DNA of 64,000 nucleotides from CAZCCV01 sp964497515 (GTDB lineage Bacteria > Armatimonadota > UBA5829 > DTLH01), in the NCBI GenBank assembly GCA_964497515.1, contig CAZCCV010000009.1, positions 14,578-78,577 of the forward strand, written 5' to 3'. The notes under the pieces are model-generated. The model was not told the origin of the DNA and did no database searches. It was given only the letters and a program-made list of their open reading frames with translations. Position numbers and translations under genes: made by a program. Every line of letters begins with the position of its first letter. The stretch's first letter is position 1. Positions 26,687 to 36,289 of the stretch are shown here, piece after piece.

Positions 26687-29600
26687 ATGTGGTTAACTGA
26701 TGTAAGCATAAAGCGTCCAGTCTTCATTATTATGGTGGTGCTGGCGCTGATTGTTCTTGGGGTTAGGTCTCAGCAGACTATGCAGACAGAGCTGACTCCA
26801 AAAATGGACTTCCCGTTCATTGCGATCATCACGGCTTATCCTGGTGCAGGGCCTCAGGAGATTGAGACTCTTGTTTCCAAACCTACTGAAGAAGCAGTTG
26901 GCTCAACACCCGGACTTAAGAATCTGACGTCCGTATCTCAGGATGGCATTTCGCTGGTTGGTCTGGAGTTTGAGCTCGAAACCGATATCGAAACGGCCGC
27001 TGCTGACGTAAGAGACAAACTCGCTGTGATTAAGGGAACTCTGCCGAAAGATATAATCGATCCAATCATTTACAAGGCAGATATTAGCGCGCAGCCAGTC
27101 ATCACGCTGGCAATGGAAAGCAATTTGTCTAGCAGGGATCAGAGGATTCTTGCGGACAAAATGATCAAAGACTCACTGGCAAAAGTGAAAGGTGTCGCAG
27201 CAGTCTCTGTAAACGGAGGTGCGGAGCGAGAGGTTACGGTATCAATTGATCGGGACAGGCTGCAAGCCTACGGACTTTCGATAGATCAAGTAGCTGGTGC
27301 TCTAAGTGCAGAAAACCTGAATGTTCCTTCGGGTTCGATAAAAGAAGGACCTGAGGGTGCATCGTCGAGAGACTATGCCGTTAGAACCGTTGGAGAGTTC
27401 CGAAATGCGGATGAAATCGGCAACATACGGCTGAAACTGCGTGGTGCAAGTCCATTTGGGGGCGCAGACACTGTCCGACTGGGCGATATAGCTACAGTGA
27501 AAGACACAGTGAAAGACCCGGACAGGCTCACCCGTCTAAACGGCGTGGACGCGGTGACCATGGCGGTTCAGAAACAGTCGGACGCCAACATTGTTGAAGT
27601 TGTCGACGGGGTGAAGAAGCAACTGGCGGAGCTAAACGGCCACACAGACCCGAAAACGAAGCAGCATATTCGAGGTGTCTTACCGGAGGGCACCAAGATC
27701 ATCGTGGCGACAGACGACTCGACGTTTGTAAAAGACTCATTGCGAGACGTAAAGCGATCGCTCTTAGAAGGAATCCTGCTGGTTGTTATAATCGTATTCC
27801 TGTTCCTGCACTCAGGCAGGGCGACACTAATAGTTGCGCTCGCAATCCCGACTTCTATTGTGGCGACGTTCATACCAATAACAGTGTTCGGGTTTTCGAT
27901 CAACGTCATGACAATGCTTGGGCTTTCACTGTGTGTAGGCATTCTTGTAGACGACTCGATTGTTGTGCTTGAGAACATCGAAAGGCACTTGCGAAAAGGC
28001 GAGTGTCCGAAAGAAGCTGCATTGAATGGAAGATCGGAGATAGGTCTGGCAGCAGTTACAATTACACTCGTTGACGTGGTGGTATTTGTACCAATTGCAT
28101 TTATGGGCGGCATAGTCGGACAGTTCTTCCGACAGTTCGGAATTACCGTTGCCACAGCAACGCTGTTCTCGCTGTTTATGTCTTTTACACTGACGCCGAT
28201 GCTTTCGTCGCGCTGGCTGAAGTCCAAGGAACAGGAAGAAGCGGATATTGCCAGGACATCTGGAAGTATCTTCACCAGAATATCGCAAGGGTTTGAAAGG
28301 TTCTACTCGAAGCTCGATGTACGATACCGTGGGGTGCTGCACTGGGCTCTCGACAACCGATTCCTGACAATTATGATAGGCATCGTAACCCTTCTGATGA
28401 TCCTCGGAATGGTAACGCCCGGGATTGGAGAGTCTGCAGGGCACGCGGCTCAGGGATCCAAGCACTCCATACCTTTGAGAATTGTCATAATGGTGCTCTG
28501 CGCGATCCCGCTTATAATAGCGGCAGTCATCAACCCGAAGAGTCGAAGATTGGCTTTGGGTTATCTGGTAGTAGCCGTTTTCCTGCTTGCGACTATCAAG
28601 TTCCCTCTTGGATTTGAGTTCATGCCAGACGTCGACCGAGGCGAGTTTTCTGTATCGATAGAACTGCCTGCGGGGCGTGGTCTGGGGGCTTCAGATCGCA
28701 TAGCTCGACAGGTTGAAAACTATCTGAAAGATATTGAGGGCATGGAATACTACATGACCACCGTAGGAGCATCGAGCGCCGGACATTTCGCTGCCGGCTC
28801 CACCGGCTCTCAGTATGCTCAGATTAGTGTCAGCTTGAAAGATCGTGGCAAAGAGCGCCAGAAGAGAATCAATGATGTTGTGAGCGAACTCAACGAAAAG
28901 ACTGCCCTCATTCCTGGCGCAAAGATCCGCATTGCCACAAGTGGTATGGCATCTATGGGCGGACAACCTATCCAGATGGAAATAACAGGGTCTAACGAGG
29001 ATGAGCTGGTGCGGATTGCACATCAAATCGAAGAGACTGTTAAAGTCATCCCAGGAGTTATGGACGTCAAGAACTCGTGGGAAATCGGCAAACCTGAACT
29101 CCGAGTGACGGTCGATAGACTTCGAGCAGCCGACGTAGGAATAAGCGTCGGGCAGATTGGTAGTGCGCTTAGAACCTCGATAGAGGGCAACACCGATGCA
29201 AAGCTTAGAGACCGAGGTGACGAGTACGATATTCGGGTTCAGCTTGCGAAAGTGGACAGACACAACTCTGCGGATGTGGGCAACATACTCGTTGGCAACA
29301 ACAATGGTACGCCCGTATATCTAAGAGATGTAGCGAAAATCGACTTGGAACCCGCTCCGAACAAGGTTGAACGAAAGAATCGACAGAGATTAATAGTAGT
29401 CGGAGCAAACTTTCAGGACGGTTACACCTTAGGCAACGTACAACAGGAAATCTCTAAGGAAATCGCAGGCATTCCACTTGGCTCTTCGCAAGTAAAACCT
29501 GGTGGACAAAGCGAGATGATGATAGAGAGCTTCGGCTACCTGATAGGTGCGATGATACTGGCAATTGTGCTGGTGTATATGCTTATGGGTGCGCTGTTCG

Positions 29601-30139
29601 AATCGTTCGTCACCCCGCTTGTCATTATGTTGAGTCTGCCTCAGGCTCTCGTTGGGGCTCTGCTCGCGATAATCATAACGGGCAAATCGCTTTCGATCGT
29701 GACTATGATCGGGTTTATTATGCTGATTGGTCTCGTATCGAAGAACGCTATTCTGCTTGTAGACTACACGAACACCCTACGCAGCAGAGGAATGAAGCGG
29801 AATGATGCTGTGTTGGAAGCAGGACCTACAAGGCTCCGACCTATTCTGATGACTACGTTTGCTATGGTCGGAGGTATGACGCCAACGGCAATAGCAATGT
29901 CAAGAGGCTCCGAGATGCGTGCCCCTATGGCAATTGCTGTTATTGGAGGATTGATACTCTCAACTCTGCTGACGCTCTTAGTCATCCCGACGGCGTACAC
30001 CGTTGTGGACGACGTCTGGGAGTGGTTGAGGCGACTCTTCGGTTATAGGGATTCGCCTGAGAACCTTGCAGAAGGCCACGAAAGCGACAGTATGGCGCTG
30101 GAGCCCTCGGTTCTGGATGGCGACGGCAGAAAACCGTAG
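26687..30139 (+). CDS. RND multidrug efflux pump, HAE1/AcrB type, with extra membrane insertion
   Basis: A 1150-residue proton-driven inner membrane pump. The N-terminus (VSIKRPVFIIMVVLALIVLG), the TM4 proton-relay pair Asp422-Asp423 (VGILVDDSIVVLENIERHL) and the C-terminal GLVSKNAILLVDYTN are family marks. It is about 100 residues longer than AcrB. The extra length is mainly at about 577-642, between TM7 (559-576) and the second porter domain (FMPDVDRGEF), where two added hydrophobic segments (597-615 and 622-642) are seen. Substrates cannot be read from sequence. It is the last gene of the abrB-tolC-adaptor-pump operon, which ends at a strong terminator. Confidence 0.95.
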   Translation: MWLTDVSIKRPVFIIMVVLALIVLGVRSQQTMQTELTPKMDFPFIAIITAYPGAGPQEIETLVSKPTEEAVGSTPGLKNLTSVSQDGISLVGLEFELETDIETAAADVRDKLAVIKGTLPKDIIDPIIYKADISAQPVITLAMESNLSSRDQRILADKMIKDSLAKVKGVAAVSVNGGAEREVTVSIDRDRLQAYGLSIDQVAGALSAENLNVPSGSIKEGPEGASSRDYAVRTVGEFRNADEIGNIRLKLRGASPFGGADTVRLGDIATVKDTVKDPDRLTRLNGVDAVTMAVQKQSDANIVEVVDGVKKQLAELNGHTDPKTKQHIRGVLPEGTKIIVATDDSTFVKDSLRDVKRSLLEGILLVVIIVFLFLHSGRATLIVALAIPTSIVATFIPITVFGFSINVMTMLGLSLCVGILVDDSIVVLENIERHLRKGECPKEAALNGRSEIGLAAVTITLVDVVVFVPIAFMGGIVGQFFRQFGITVATATLFSLFMSFTLTPMLSSRWLKSKEQEEADIARTSGSIFTRISQGFERFYSKLDVRYRGVLHWALDNRFLTIMIGIVTLLMILGMVTPGIGESAGHAAQGSKHSIPLRIVIMVLCAIPLIIAAVINPKSRRLALGYLVVAVFLLATIKFPLGFEFMPDVDRGEFSVSIELPAGRGLGASDRIARQVENYLKDIEGMEYYMTTVGASSAGHFAAGSTGSQYAQISVSLKDRGKERQKRINDVVSELNEKTALIPGAKIRIATSGMASMGGQPIQMEITGSNEDELVRIAHQIEETVKVIPGVMDVKNSWEIGKPELRVTVDRLRAADVGISVGQIGSALRTSIEGNTDAKLRDRGDEYDIRVQLAKVDRHNSADVGNILVGNNNGTPVYLRDVAKIDLEPAPNKVERKNRQRLIVVGANFQDGYTLGNVQQEISKEIAGIPLGSSQVKPGGQSEMMIESFGYLIGAMILAIVLVYMLMGALFESFVTPLVIMLSLPQALVGALLAIIITGKSLSIVTMIGFIMLIGLVSKNAILLVDYTNTLRSRGMKRNDAVLEAGPTRLRPILMTTFAMVGGMTPTAIAMSRGSEMRAPMAIAVIGGLILSTLLTLLVIPTAYTVVDDVWEWLRRLFGYRDSPENLAEGHESDSMALEPSVLDGDGRKP

Positions 30140-30156
30140 ATTCCGAGTAATGAAAG

Positions 30157-30195
30157 ACGGTGTGGGTTAATGGTAAGACCCGCACCGTTTTTTTT
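30157..30195 (+). terminator. Rho-independent terminator of the efflux operon
   Basis: An 11-bp stem (ACGGTGTGGGT / ACCCGCACCGT, one wobble pair) with a 10-nt loop runs into eight T residues. Confidence 0.92.
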
Positions 30196-30274
30196 GTACC
30201 CCTAATACTAGTCCACGGATCGATTTCTTCGCACTTGGCGAAAGACAGCATCGTCGAGAATCCGGGATTCTGCT

Positions 30275-30304
30275 TTGACTTCTGCCTTGTTTCTCCCGTA
30301 AAAT
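30275..30304 (+). promoter_or_regulatory. Promoter of the dapA-like gene
   Basis: TTGACT and TAAAAT are 18 bp apart, about 30 bp before the start codon. Confidence 0.65.
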
Positions 30305-30335
30305 GTAGTCCGAGAATCGAAGTGCGGAGGAAAAA

Positions 30336-31382
30336 ATGAAGTTCGAAGGCACATTTACAGCGATAGTGACCCCTATGCTCCCTGATGGGGCGGTTGATTG
30401 GGACGGATTCAAAAAGAATGTTGAGTTCCAGATTGAGCAGGATATCACTGGGATTGTTCCGGCAGGCACGACTGGGGAATCCCCCACTCTTAACTGGGAA
30501 GATCACAACGCAGTAGTTGAGCGAACAATTGAGTTTGCTGCAGGCAGATGTCCGATTATTGCTGGGGCAGGCAGCAACTCCACCGATGAAAGCCTGGAAA
30601 ATGCCACACACGCTGTACGTGCGGGTGCTGCAGCACTTCTGATGGTCGATTGCTACTACAATGGGCCTTCATCACTCGAAATGAGAGACCATTACTACTC
30701 CGCAATAGCCAAAATACTTCCAGACGTCCATATTATCCCGTATGTCATACCAGGAAGAACCGGAACTGCCCTTACTGTAGAAGACTTGGCAATACTCTAC
30801 GCTGCACATTCGAAAATAGCGACGGTGAAGGAAGCTACTGGCGACCTCGAGCGAATGAAGCGCACGCGCGAGCTTTGCGGAGATGACTTCTCGATACTCT
30901 CTGGCGACGATGATCTGACGTTTAAGATGCTCTCCGACCCACAAATAAGGGCAAACGGAGTTATATCGGTTATGTCGAACGTCGCACCAAAGGCTTGCAG
31001 TGAGATGGTCAGGCTTGCACTAGCAGGCGATGTAGCGGGGGCAGAAAGACTCCATAAGGCGCTTGCGCCGCTGTTCGGCATAGTGACGGTGAAGGTCGAA
31101 AACGAGCGCACACTGCCAAACGGGGAAACCGTAACACTAACCGACAGGTATCGCAACCCTTCGGCGATCAAAACACTGATGGACGGGCTTGGAATGCCGT
31201 CCGGTCCGTGCCGCCCGCCGCTTGGAAAGATGACTCAGGCAGGTATTGATGTAGTCCGCCAGGCTGCAAAACAAGTCTGGACCAACAACCCGGAGATTCT
31301 GTCGCCGATTGCAGACTTCTACGGTGTAGACGTCCAGGCCAGACTAAACGATGATGCACTCTGGCATTCACTCTCGGAATAG
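30336..31382 (+). CDS. dapA: Dihydrodipicolinate synthase/N-acetylneuraminate lyase family aldolase
   Basis: A 348-residue class I aldolase of the DapA family. The pyruvate-binding Lys165 (VKEATGDLERMK), Tyr136 (IIPYVIPGRTG) and GTTGES (44-49) are all present, and the latter, with the PGRTG segment, favours 4-hydroxy-tetrahydrodipicolinate synthase (lysine and peptidoglycan precursor) over neuraminate lyase. It is about 50 residues longer than usual, with a C-terminal addition after GPCRPPLG (about residues 290-348) that could change oligomer contacts. GGAGG is 5 nt before the ATG. It stands alone between two terminators, away from other lysine genes, so a different aldolase activity cannot be excluded. 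Confidence 0.8.
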   Translation: MKFEGTFTAIVTPMLPDGAVDWDGFKKNVEFQIEQDITGIVPAGTTGESPTLNWEDHNAVVERTIEFAAGRCPIIAGAGSNSTDESLENATHAVRAGAAALLMVDCYYNGPSSLEMRDHYYSAIAKILPDVHIIPYVIPGRTGTALTVEDLAILYAAHSKIATVKEATGDLERMKRTRELCGDDFSILSGDDDLTFKMLSDPQIRANGVISVMSNVAPKACSEMVRLALAGDVAGAERLHKALAPLFGIVTVKVENERTLPNGETVTLTDRYRNPSAIKTLMDGLGMPSGPCRPPLGKMTQAGIDVVRQAAKQVWTNNPEILSPIADFYGVDVQARLNDDALWHSLSE

Positions 31383-31417
31383 AAGCCGGCATCGAACTCT
31401 GTTAACTCTTGTTTGGA

Positions 31418-31464
31418 AAGCATTTGCTCGCTCCGAAGGCCGAAAACCGGGCGAGCAAATGCTT
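31418..31464 (+). terminator. Hairpin between convergent genes
   Basis: A perfect 14-bp stem (AAGCATTTGCTCGC / GCGAGCAAATGCTT) with a 19-nt loop lies between the dapA-like gene and the convergent redox gene. T-runs are short on both sides; a bidirectional terminator is likely. Confidence 0.7.
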
Positions 31465-31481
31465 CTTACGTTACCTCACCA

Positions 31482-31955
31482 CTACAACCACGTCGAAATA
31501 CCGCATTCCGGGCACTCCAACTGAGCGAGTTGGAGCGCTGTGAGTAGCCTCTCTTGATTCGGCAAATGAGCATCGTCGGACGACAAACTCGTCATACGCA
31601 CTTCACCGAAACGATCAGCTACAAATACCGCCGGAACCTCGGTTGAGTATAAGCTAAGCACGCTGCCTTCGGGATCGGCGAGCACTGGGAATGGCAGAGA
31701 ACGGGCGTGGGCAATCTCTCGAACTCTGTCGTCTGTCCCCTCCCCTATTGCCAGGATTTCCGCATCTGCGGATTTGTATTCGTCGTATCTGCTCGCAAGC
31801 GCGCTTAGAAAGTCGTTGCACTTACTGCAATCTGTTCCGAAGAATACGAGCACAAGGCTCTGCTTACCTTTGTAAGTGTAGATGTCGATAGAACCTCCGG
31901 TTACCGATTCAAGCTGGAAGCTTTTCAGCATATCGCGTTCTTTCAACAGTTCCAT
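31482..31955 (-). CDS. Thioredoxin-fold peroxiredoxin/TlpA-like protein
   Basis: A 157-residue thioredoxin-fold protein of the AhpC/TSA-redoxin type. The active-site pair is Cys43 and Cys46 in FFGTDCSKCNDFL, and the later segment LPFPVLADPEGSVLSLYSTEVPAVFVADRFG is typical of the fold, with the cis-Pro region at VPAVFV. There is no signal peptide, so it is probably cytoplasmic. A second CxxC (LECPECGIS) is close to the C-terminus. The ATG at 31955 is chosen because GGAG stands 8 nt upstream; the frame is open further back but without a site. It is divergent from the DUF169 gene. Confidence 0.78.
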   Translation of the reverse strand: MELLKERDMLKSFQLESVTGGSIDIYTYKGKQSLVLVFFGTDCSKCNDFLSALASRYDEYKSADAEILAIGEGTDDRVREIAHARSLPFPVLADPEGSVLSLYSTEVPAVFVADRFGEVRMTSLSSDDAHLPNQERLLTALQLAQLECPECGISTWL

Positions 31956-32068
31956 TGCATACTCTCCATATCTCTGTTTTGGTGATCGAGCCTCACAATA
32001 GTCTTTACCCTGTTTGCATAGCAGCGTACTCTGCGGTAACATGAAGTATCTTGTTAGGAGGGCAGCCT

Positions 32069-32794
32069 ATGACACACCAAGAGATGGTCGAGCGATTTAT
32101 GGATGCGTTGGGACTCGATACCCAACCAGTAGCAGTATACTACACAGAAGACATACCTGAAGATGCTACACTTGGCGGGTGTGAAGATGAGTATTTCTGC
32201 ACCATCAAAGGTGTAGAAATGGCTAAACAAGGCACGACAATTGCCATCGACGGTCTGCACCCTGGATGTATGGGAGCAAGCTTCTCACTTGGCTGGTCGA
32301 AAGAGTTCCGCCCGGGATTCGAGCATTTCCTTTCTCACAATGAATCCGGAGAGGGAGAGCGTTACAAGAAGACCCCGGAGCTTGCAAAAGCCTTTATAGA
32401 AAAGCGGAAGTTCGTGCCCGCAAACGGGCGATACTGCATTTTTCAACAACTGAGAAGCCTTCCTGAGACGCTGACTCCGGAGGTGGTCATCTTTGCAGCA
32501 GACTCTGTAGGAACAAGCGGGCTGCACTGCCTCGCCAACTATGGCAGAGCTGATGCTGCAGTAATTGCACCATTTACTGCCGGGTGTGGGAGTATCGTGA
32601 GCGAACCCCGAGCACAGGCAGCAGAAGCCGAACCGAAGGCAGTTCTTGGCATGTTTGACCCATCAGCACGACTATTTGCAGACGAACGACACCTTACCTT
32701 CTCCGTTCCGTGGTCCATGTCCATTGAGATGCTCGAGAATATTCCGGGCAGCTTCCTTGAAATAGAACCCTGGACTAAGGTTCGCAAGTCTTAA
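32069..32794 (+). CDS. DUF169 family protein
   Basis: A 241-residue protein of the DUF169 family, whose function is not established. The conserved parts seen here are GLDTQPVAVYY near the N-terminus, a middle segment with GLHPGCMGASFSLGW, and TAGCGSIVSEP followed by a FDPSAR / LTFSVPW end. Several conserved Cys residues suggest metal or cofactor binding. The ATG at 32069 follows GGAGGG by 6 nt. It is divergent from the thioredoxin-fold gene with 113 bp between, so the two might share control. Confidence 0.75.
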   Translation: MTHQEMVERFMDALGLDTQPVAVYYTEDIPEDATLGGCEDEYFCTIKGVEMAKQGTTIAIDGLHPGCMGASFSLGWSKEFRPGFEHFLSHNESGEGERYKKTPELAKAFIEKRKFVPANGRYCIFQQLRSLPETLTPEVVIFAADSVGTSGLHCLANYGRADAAVIAPFTAGCGSIVSEPRAQAAEAEPKAVLGMFDPSARLFADERHLTFSVPWSMSIEMLENIPGSFLEIEPWTKVRKS

Positions 32795-32854
32795 GCTGAA
32801 GCGCGTGTATTACACGTCGTAAACATGCCCTTCTGAAAACAATACTGCCCATTC

Positions 32855-32893
32855 GCAGACGGCGTCGCGCGATTGTTTGGCGCCGTCTGCTTT
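32855..32893 (+). terminator. Hairpin terminator after the DUF169 gene
   Basis: A perfect 10-bp GC-rich stem (GCAGACGGCG / CGCCGTCTGC) with a 16-nt loop is followed by TTT. Confidence 0.7.
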
Positions 32894-33120
32894 CAGGTTC
32901 TTCACAAAACTCGACCAGTCGACCTTCACCAGGAAACTCTCACGAATCCTTCTGCGCCTCTACATTGCCATCAGCATAGAGTCACTAACAAAGAGTAATG
33001 ACGCTCATTCTTTGTAGCTGACTTCGAGTTATACGCGGACGAACGTGTGAACTCATCCGCAGTTCCCAGCAGACTGAGCCTATGGTAACATTATGTATAC
33101 GTTCGGTTGGAGGATTGTTG
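32894..33120 (+). other. Intergenic region before the SIS-domain gene
   Basis: No gene seen. An imperfect inverted repeat (about 32989-33018, ACAAAGAGTAATGA against TCATTCTTTGT) might be an operator or a leader stem. No clear promoter was found. Confidence 0.35.
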
Positions 33121-33831
33121 GTGAACAAATTCCAGGAATACCAGACTAAAGCGCTGGCAGTATTGCAGAAGATTGTTGAGACTCAGGGTGAAGCCATCGA
33201 AGCTGCGGCAGAATTGGTGGCACAGCATATTGCAAACGACGGGATACTATACATCCTGGGAAGCGGGCATTCGCTGATCACAGCTTTGGAGTCATCGGGA
33301 CGAGCCGGTGGGATGGTGCCGATAGATATTATCTTCGACAAGACCTTTGGCAAAATCGAGAGGCTCCCCGGCTACGCTGAATACCTGTTGAAGGACTATC
33401 CGGAGATCGAGAATGGCCTCGTGATAGTGGTATCCAATTCTGGCCGCAACTCGCTGCCGGTGGAAGTGGCTCTTGAGAGCAAGAAGCGAGGAGCAAAGGT
33501 GATCAGTCTCACATCGCTCGCGCACACGAAGTCTGTAACGAGCCGTCACCCCAGCGGTAAGAGAGTCTTTGAAATCGCCGATGTAGTAGTAGACAACTGC
33601 TGCGAAGTCGGAGATGCAGCAGTAGAAATCGACGGTCTGCCTGGAAAAGTGGGAGCTACATCGTCGGTGGCTTGCACGTTTATCATCAACTCCATACTTG
33701 CACAGGCGACTGAAAACCTTGTAAGGATGGGCATAACGCCGCCAGTGCTAATCAGTGCAAATCTGGATGGAAGCGATGAGCATAACGACAGGCTGCGCGC
33801 ACAGTATAGAGGAAGAATCCGCGGGCTGTGA
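33121..33831 (+). CDS. SIS-domain sugar-phosphate-binding protein (UPF0309 type)
   Basis: A 236-residue protein with one SIS (sugar isomerase) domain: LYILGSGHSLITALESSGRAGG, then GLVIVVSNSGRNSLPVEVALESKKRGAKVISLTS, with the phosphosugar-binding Ser/Gly loop. The pattern is that of the UPF0309 group, whose substrate is not known. It has no extra DNA-binding domain, so it is not an RpiR regulator. The GTG at 33121 is chosen, with GGAGG 7 nt upstream. No amino-sugar kinase or deacetylase is nearby. Confidence 0.82.
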   Translation: MNKFQEYQTKALAVLQKIVETQGEAIEAAAELVAQHIANDGILYILGSGHSLITALESSGRAGGMVPIDIIFDKTFGKIERLPGYAEYLLKDYPEIENGLVIVVSNSGRNSLPVEVALESKKRGAKVISLTSLAHTKSVTSRHPSGKRVFEIADVVVDNCCEVGDAAVEIDGLPGKVGATSSVACTFIINSILAQATENLVRMGITPPVLISANLDGSDEHNDRLRAQYRGRIRGL

Positions 33832-33852
33832 ATTGTAGCGGTATGCAAAAGC

Positions 33853-33883
33853 ATTGCTCTAGCAATCAGTAATGTGGTAAACT
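33853..33883 (+). promoter_or_regulatory. Possible rpsB operon promoter
   Basis: TTGCTC (33854-33859) and TAAACT (33878-33883, preceded by TGG, extended -10) are 18 bp apart. The -35 lies in the inverted repeat ATTGCT-CT-AGCAAT (33853-33866). A GC-rich leader of about 110 nt follows, where S2 might act back on its own mRNA; no known leader motif was identified. Confidence 0.45.
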
Positions 33884-33994
33884 AATAGGGTTTAATATCA
33901 CGCACCGCATCTGGATCGGTAGTCGGGGTGCCCTGCTGGGTCGACGCCGGGATGATGGAGCGGGAGGATACAACTACAGGAGGAAAATCGGAAT

Positions 33995-34837
33995 TTGGCA
34001 TCAATCACAATGAAAGAACTTCTGGAGGCTGGAGTACACTTCGGCCACCAGACCCGCAGATGGAACCCAAAGATGAAACGGTACATCTACGGGGGACGCA
34101 ACGGAATCTACATCATCGATCTGCATCAGACCCTCAAACTCTTTGAGGAGGCTCGCCAGTTCATCCAGGACGTAGCATCGCAGGGGGAAGTTGTCCTGTT
34201 TGTTGGAACAAAGAAGCAGGCGCAGGAAGCGGTTGAGGATGCGGCAAAACGCTGCGGAATGTACTACGTCAACCAGCGCTGGCTTGGAGGAATGCTTACC
34301 AACCTGGTGACCATTCGCACGAGAATAGCTCGACTGAATGAGCTGAAGAAGATGGAGACCGATGGTGTTTTCGAGCAGCTTCCGAAGAAAGAGGCGGCTC
34401 TTCTGCGTGAGGAATACAACAAGCTCGAGAGATTCTTGAGCGGCATAAAGGATATGCCTAAGCTTCCTGGCGCGATTTTTATAGTGGACCTCAAGAAGGA
34501 GCGCATAGCCCTTGCAGAGGCCAGAAAGCTTGAAATCCCGGTGGTAGCTATAGTCGATACGAACTGCGACCCGGATGAGGTTGATTATGTAATCCCCGGC
34601 AATGATGACGCCATCCGCGCCATCAAGCTGATTTCAAACAAGCTAGCAGATGCAATTCTCGAAGTCCGACAGGTTGAAGCCGAAGGCGAGGACATAGAGA
34701 TAGACGCTGAGGCTGAAGCCGGTGCTGAAGTGGAAGCCGAAGCCGAAAAAGAGAAGCCGGAAGTTGAAGTCGAGGCGTTTCAGGAAGAGTCTAGCCCGGA
34801 GCCAGAGGCAGCCGAAGAGACTCCCGCAACTGAATAA
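33995..34837 (+). CDS. rpsB: 30S ribosomal protein S2
   Basis: A 280-residue S2 protein. The N-terminus [25 protein letters not shown] is the family signature and fixes a TTG start at 33995, 11 nt after GGAGG; the ATG at 34010 would remove conserved residues. [11 protein letters not shown] and [20 protein letters not shown] are also conserved. After about residue 225 an acidic low-complexity tail rich in Glu and Ala ([20 protein letters not shown] in part) extends the protein by some 50 residues, as in several other phyla. It heads rpsB-tsf-pyrH-frr. Confidence 0.98.
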   Translation: MASITMKELLEAGVHFGHQTRRWNPKMKRYIYGGRNGIYIIDLHQTLKLFEEARQFIQDVASQGEVVLFVGTKKQAQEAVEDAAKRCGMYYVNQRWLGGMLTNLVTIRTRIARLNELKKMETDGVFEQLPKKEAALLREEYNKLERFLSGIKDMPKLPGAIFIVDLKKERIALAEARKLEIPVVAIVDTNCDPDEVDYVIPGNDDAIRAIKLISNKLADAILEVRQVEAEGEDIEIDAEAEAGAEVEAEAEKEKPEVEVEAFQEESSPEPEAAEETPATE

Positions 34838-34952
34838 TCCCGACGGCACTCGCCCGCCGGAGTAATGGAAACAAGAATTACCCAATTGCGCAAGGCGACA
34901 ACGTCCTGCGCATCACCACATATAGCGCGCCACAGGCGCTTTGGAGGCATTA

Positions 34953-35552
34953 ATGGAAATAACAGCCAAGATGGTCAAGGAATTGAGAGACAAGACCGGC
35001 GCCGGTATGATGGACTGCAAACAGGCGCTCGGGGAGACCAAAGGCGATTTTGATAAGGCGGTAAATCTTCTTCGACAGAAGGGCGTAGCAGTAGCAGCAA
35101 AAAGAGAGACTCGATGTGCAACCGAGGGAATCATCGGCAGCTACATCCACACTGGTGGCAAGATCGGCGTTATGGTCGAACTCGGCTGTGAAACAGACTT
35201 CGTCGCAAAGACCGATGAGTTCCAGAACCTTGCGAAAGATATCGCTATGCAGCTTGCCTGGGGGAGCCCGAAGTATCTGACCCGAGAGGATGTCCCAGCC
35301 GAAGAGATAGAGCAGGAGCGCCAGGTTCATCGCCAGTGGGCCATCAAGGAAGGTAAACCCGAAAAGGCAATCGAAAATATTGTAAACGGCAGAATGGAGC
35401 GGTTCTATGAGGATACTTGCCTTATGGATCAGCCGTTCATCCGAGATGCAGACGTTAAAATCGGCGACCTGGTCAACGAGGTTATGGGCAAGCTGGGCGA
35501 GAAAATTGCCATCCAGCGATTCGTCCGATACCGAGTTGGAGAGCAGGAGTAG
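34953..35552 (+). CDS. tsf: Translation elongation factor Ts
   Basis: A 199-residue nucleotide exchange factor for EF-Tu. The N-terminal UBA-like domain ([23 protein letters not shown]) and the core ([24 protein letters not shown]) are intact. It is of the short type with one core repeat region, as in Thermus and cyanobacteria, compared with about 283 residues in E. coli. The ATG at 34953 follows GGAGG; an in-frame TTG 12 nt earlier overlaps that site. Confidence 0.98.
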   Translation: MEITAKMVKELRDKTGAGMMDCKQALGETKGDFDKAVNLLRQKGVAVAAKRETRCATEGIIGSYIHTGGKIGVMVELGCETDFVAKTDEFQNLAKDIAMQLAWGSPKYLTREDVPAEEIEQERQVHRQWAIKEGKPEKAIENIVNGRMERFYEDTCLMDQPFIRDADVKIGDLVNEVMGKLGEKIAIQRFVRYRVGEQE

Positions 35553-35560
35553 ATAGATCC

Positions 35561-36289
35561 ATGAGCGATAGGCCGCGTTTTAGTCGTGTACTCCTGAAAC
35601 TGTCGGGGCAGGTGTTTGCTGGCAGCGACAACAGTGGTATCTCATTCGAGACTGTCGCGGCTATCGCACAGGATATCAAGGAGCTTAAAGACGCTGGTAT
35701 CGATATTGCAGTAGTCGTGGGTGGTGGAAACATCATCCGCGGCCACTCTGCTGAAGCAGCGGGAATGGATAGAGCGAGCGCTGACTATATGGGAATGCTC
35801 GCGACGGTGATCAATTCGCTTGCATTGCAAGATGCGCTCGAGAAGCTAGGCATTGAAACCAGAGTACAGACAGCGATTAATATGTCGGAAGTGGCTGAAC
35901 CGTTCATTCGCAGAAAAGCCCTTCGACATATGGAGAAGAGCAGAATCGTAATTTTGGCAGCCGGAACCGGAAACCCATTTTTCACTACTGATACAGCAGC
36001 AGCGCTTCGGGCGCTCGAAATCAAGGCGGACGCTGTGCTTAAGGCCACAAATGTAGACGGCGTTTACGACAAAGACCCAAACAAATACCCTGACGCACAG
36101 ATATACCGCGAGCTAGGCTATCTCGAAGCTATAAACAAAAACCTGGGAGTTATGGATCTTACAGCGTTTGCACTCTGCAAAGCGCACAACATCCCGATTG
36201 TCGTGTTCAACATCACCGAACGGGGCAATATAAGGCGTGCCGCGTCGAGTGATTCAATAGGAACGATTGTTGGAGGTAAAATCGAGTGA
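35561..36289 (+). CDS. pyrH: Uridylate kinase (UMP kinase)
   Basis: A 242-residue amino-acid-kinase-fold enzyme converting UMP to UDP with [14 protein letters not shown] is the phosphate-binding start, [11 protein letters not shown] the Gly-rich loop, and [17 protein letters not shown] the conserved catalytic stretch with Asp. Length and place after tsf are standard. It overlaps frr by 4 nt (GTGA). Confidence 0.97.
   Translation: MSDRPRFSRVLLKLSGQVFAGSDNSGISFETVAAIAQDIKELKDAGIDIAVVVGGGNIIRGHSAEAAGMDRASADYMGMLATVINSLALQDALEKLGIETRVQTAINMSEVAEPFIRRKALRHMEKSRIVILAAGTGNPFFTTDTAAALRALEIKADAVLKATNVDGVYDKDPNKYPDAQIYRELGYLEAINKNLGVMDLTAFALCKAHNIPIVVFNITERGNIRRAASSDSIGTIVGGKIE

Noticed and set aside
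33832..33994. A tRNA or small RNA gene before rpsB.
   Set aside because: No cloverleaf can be drawn and the segment fits a ribosomal-protein leader. No tRNA was found in any other intergenic region either.
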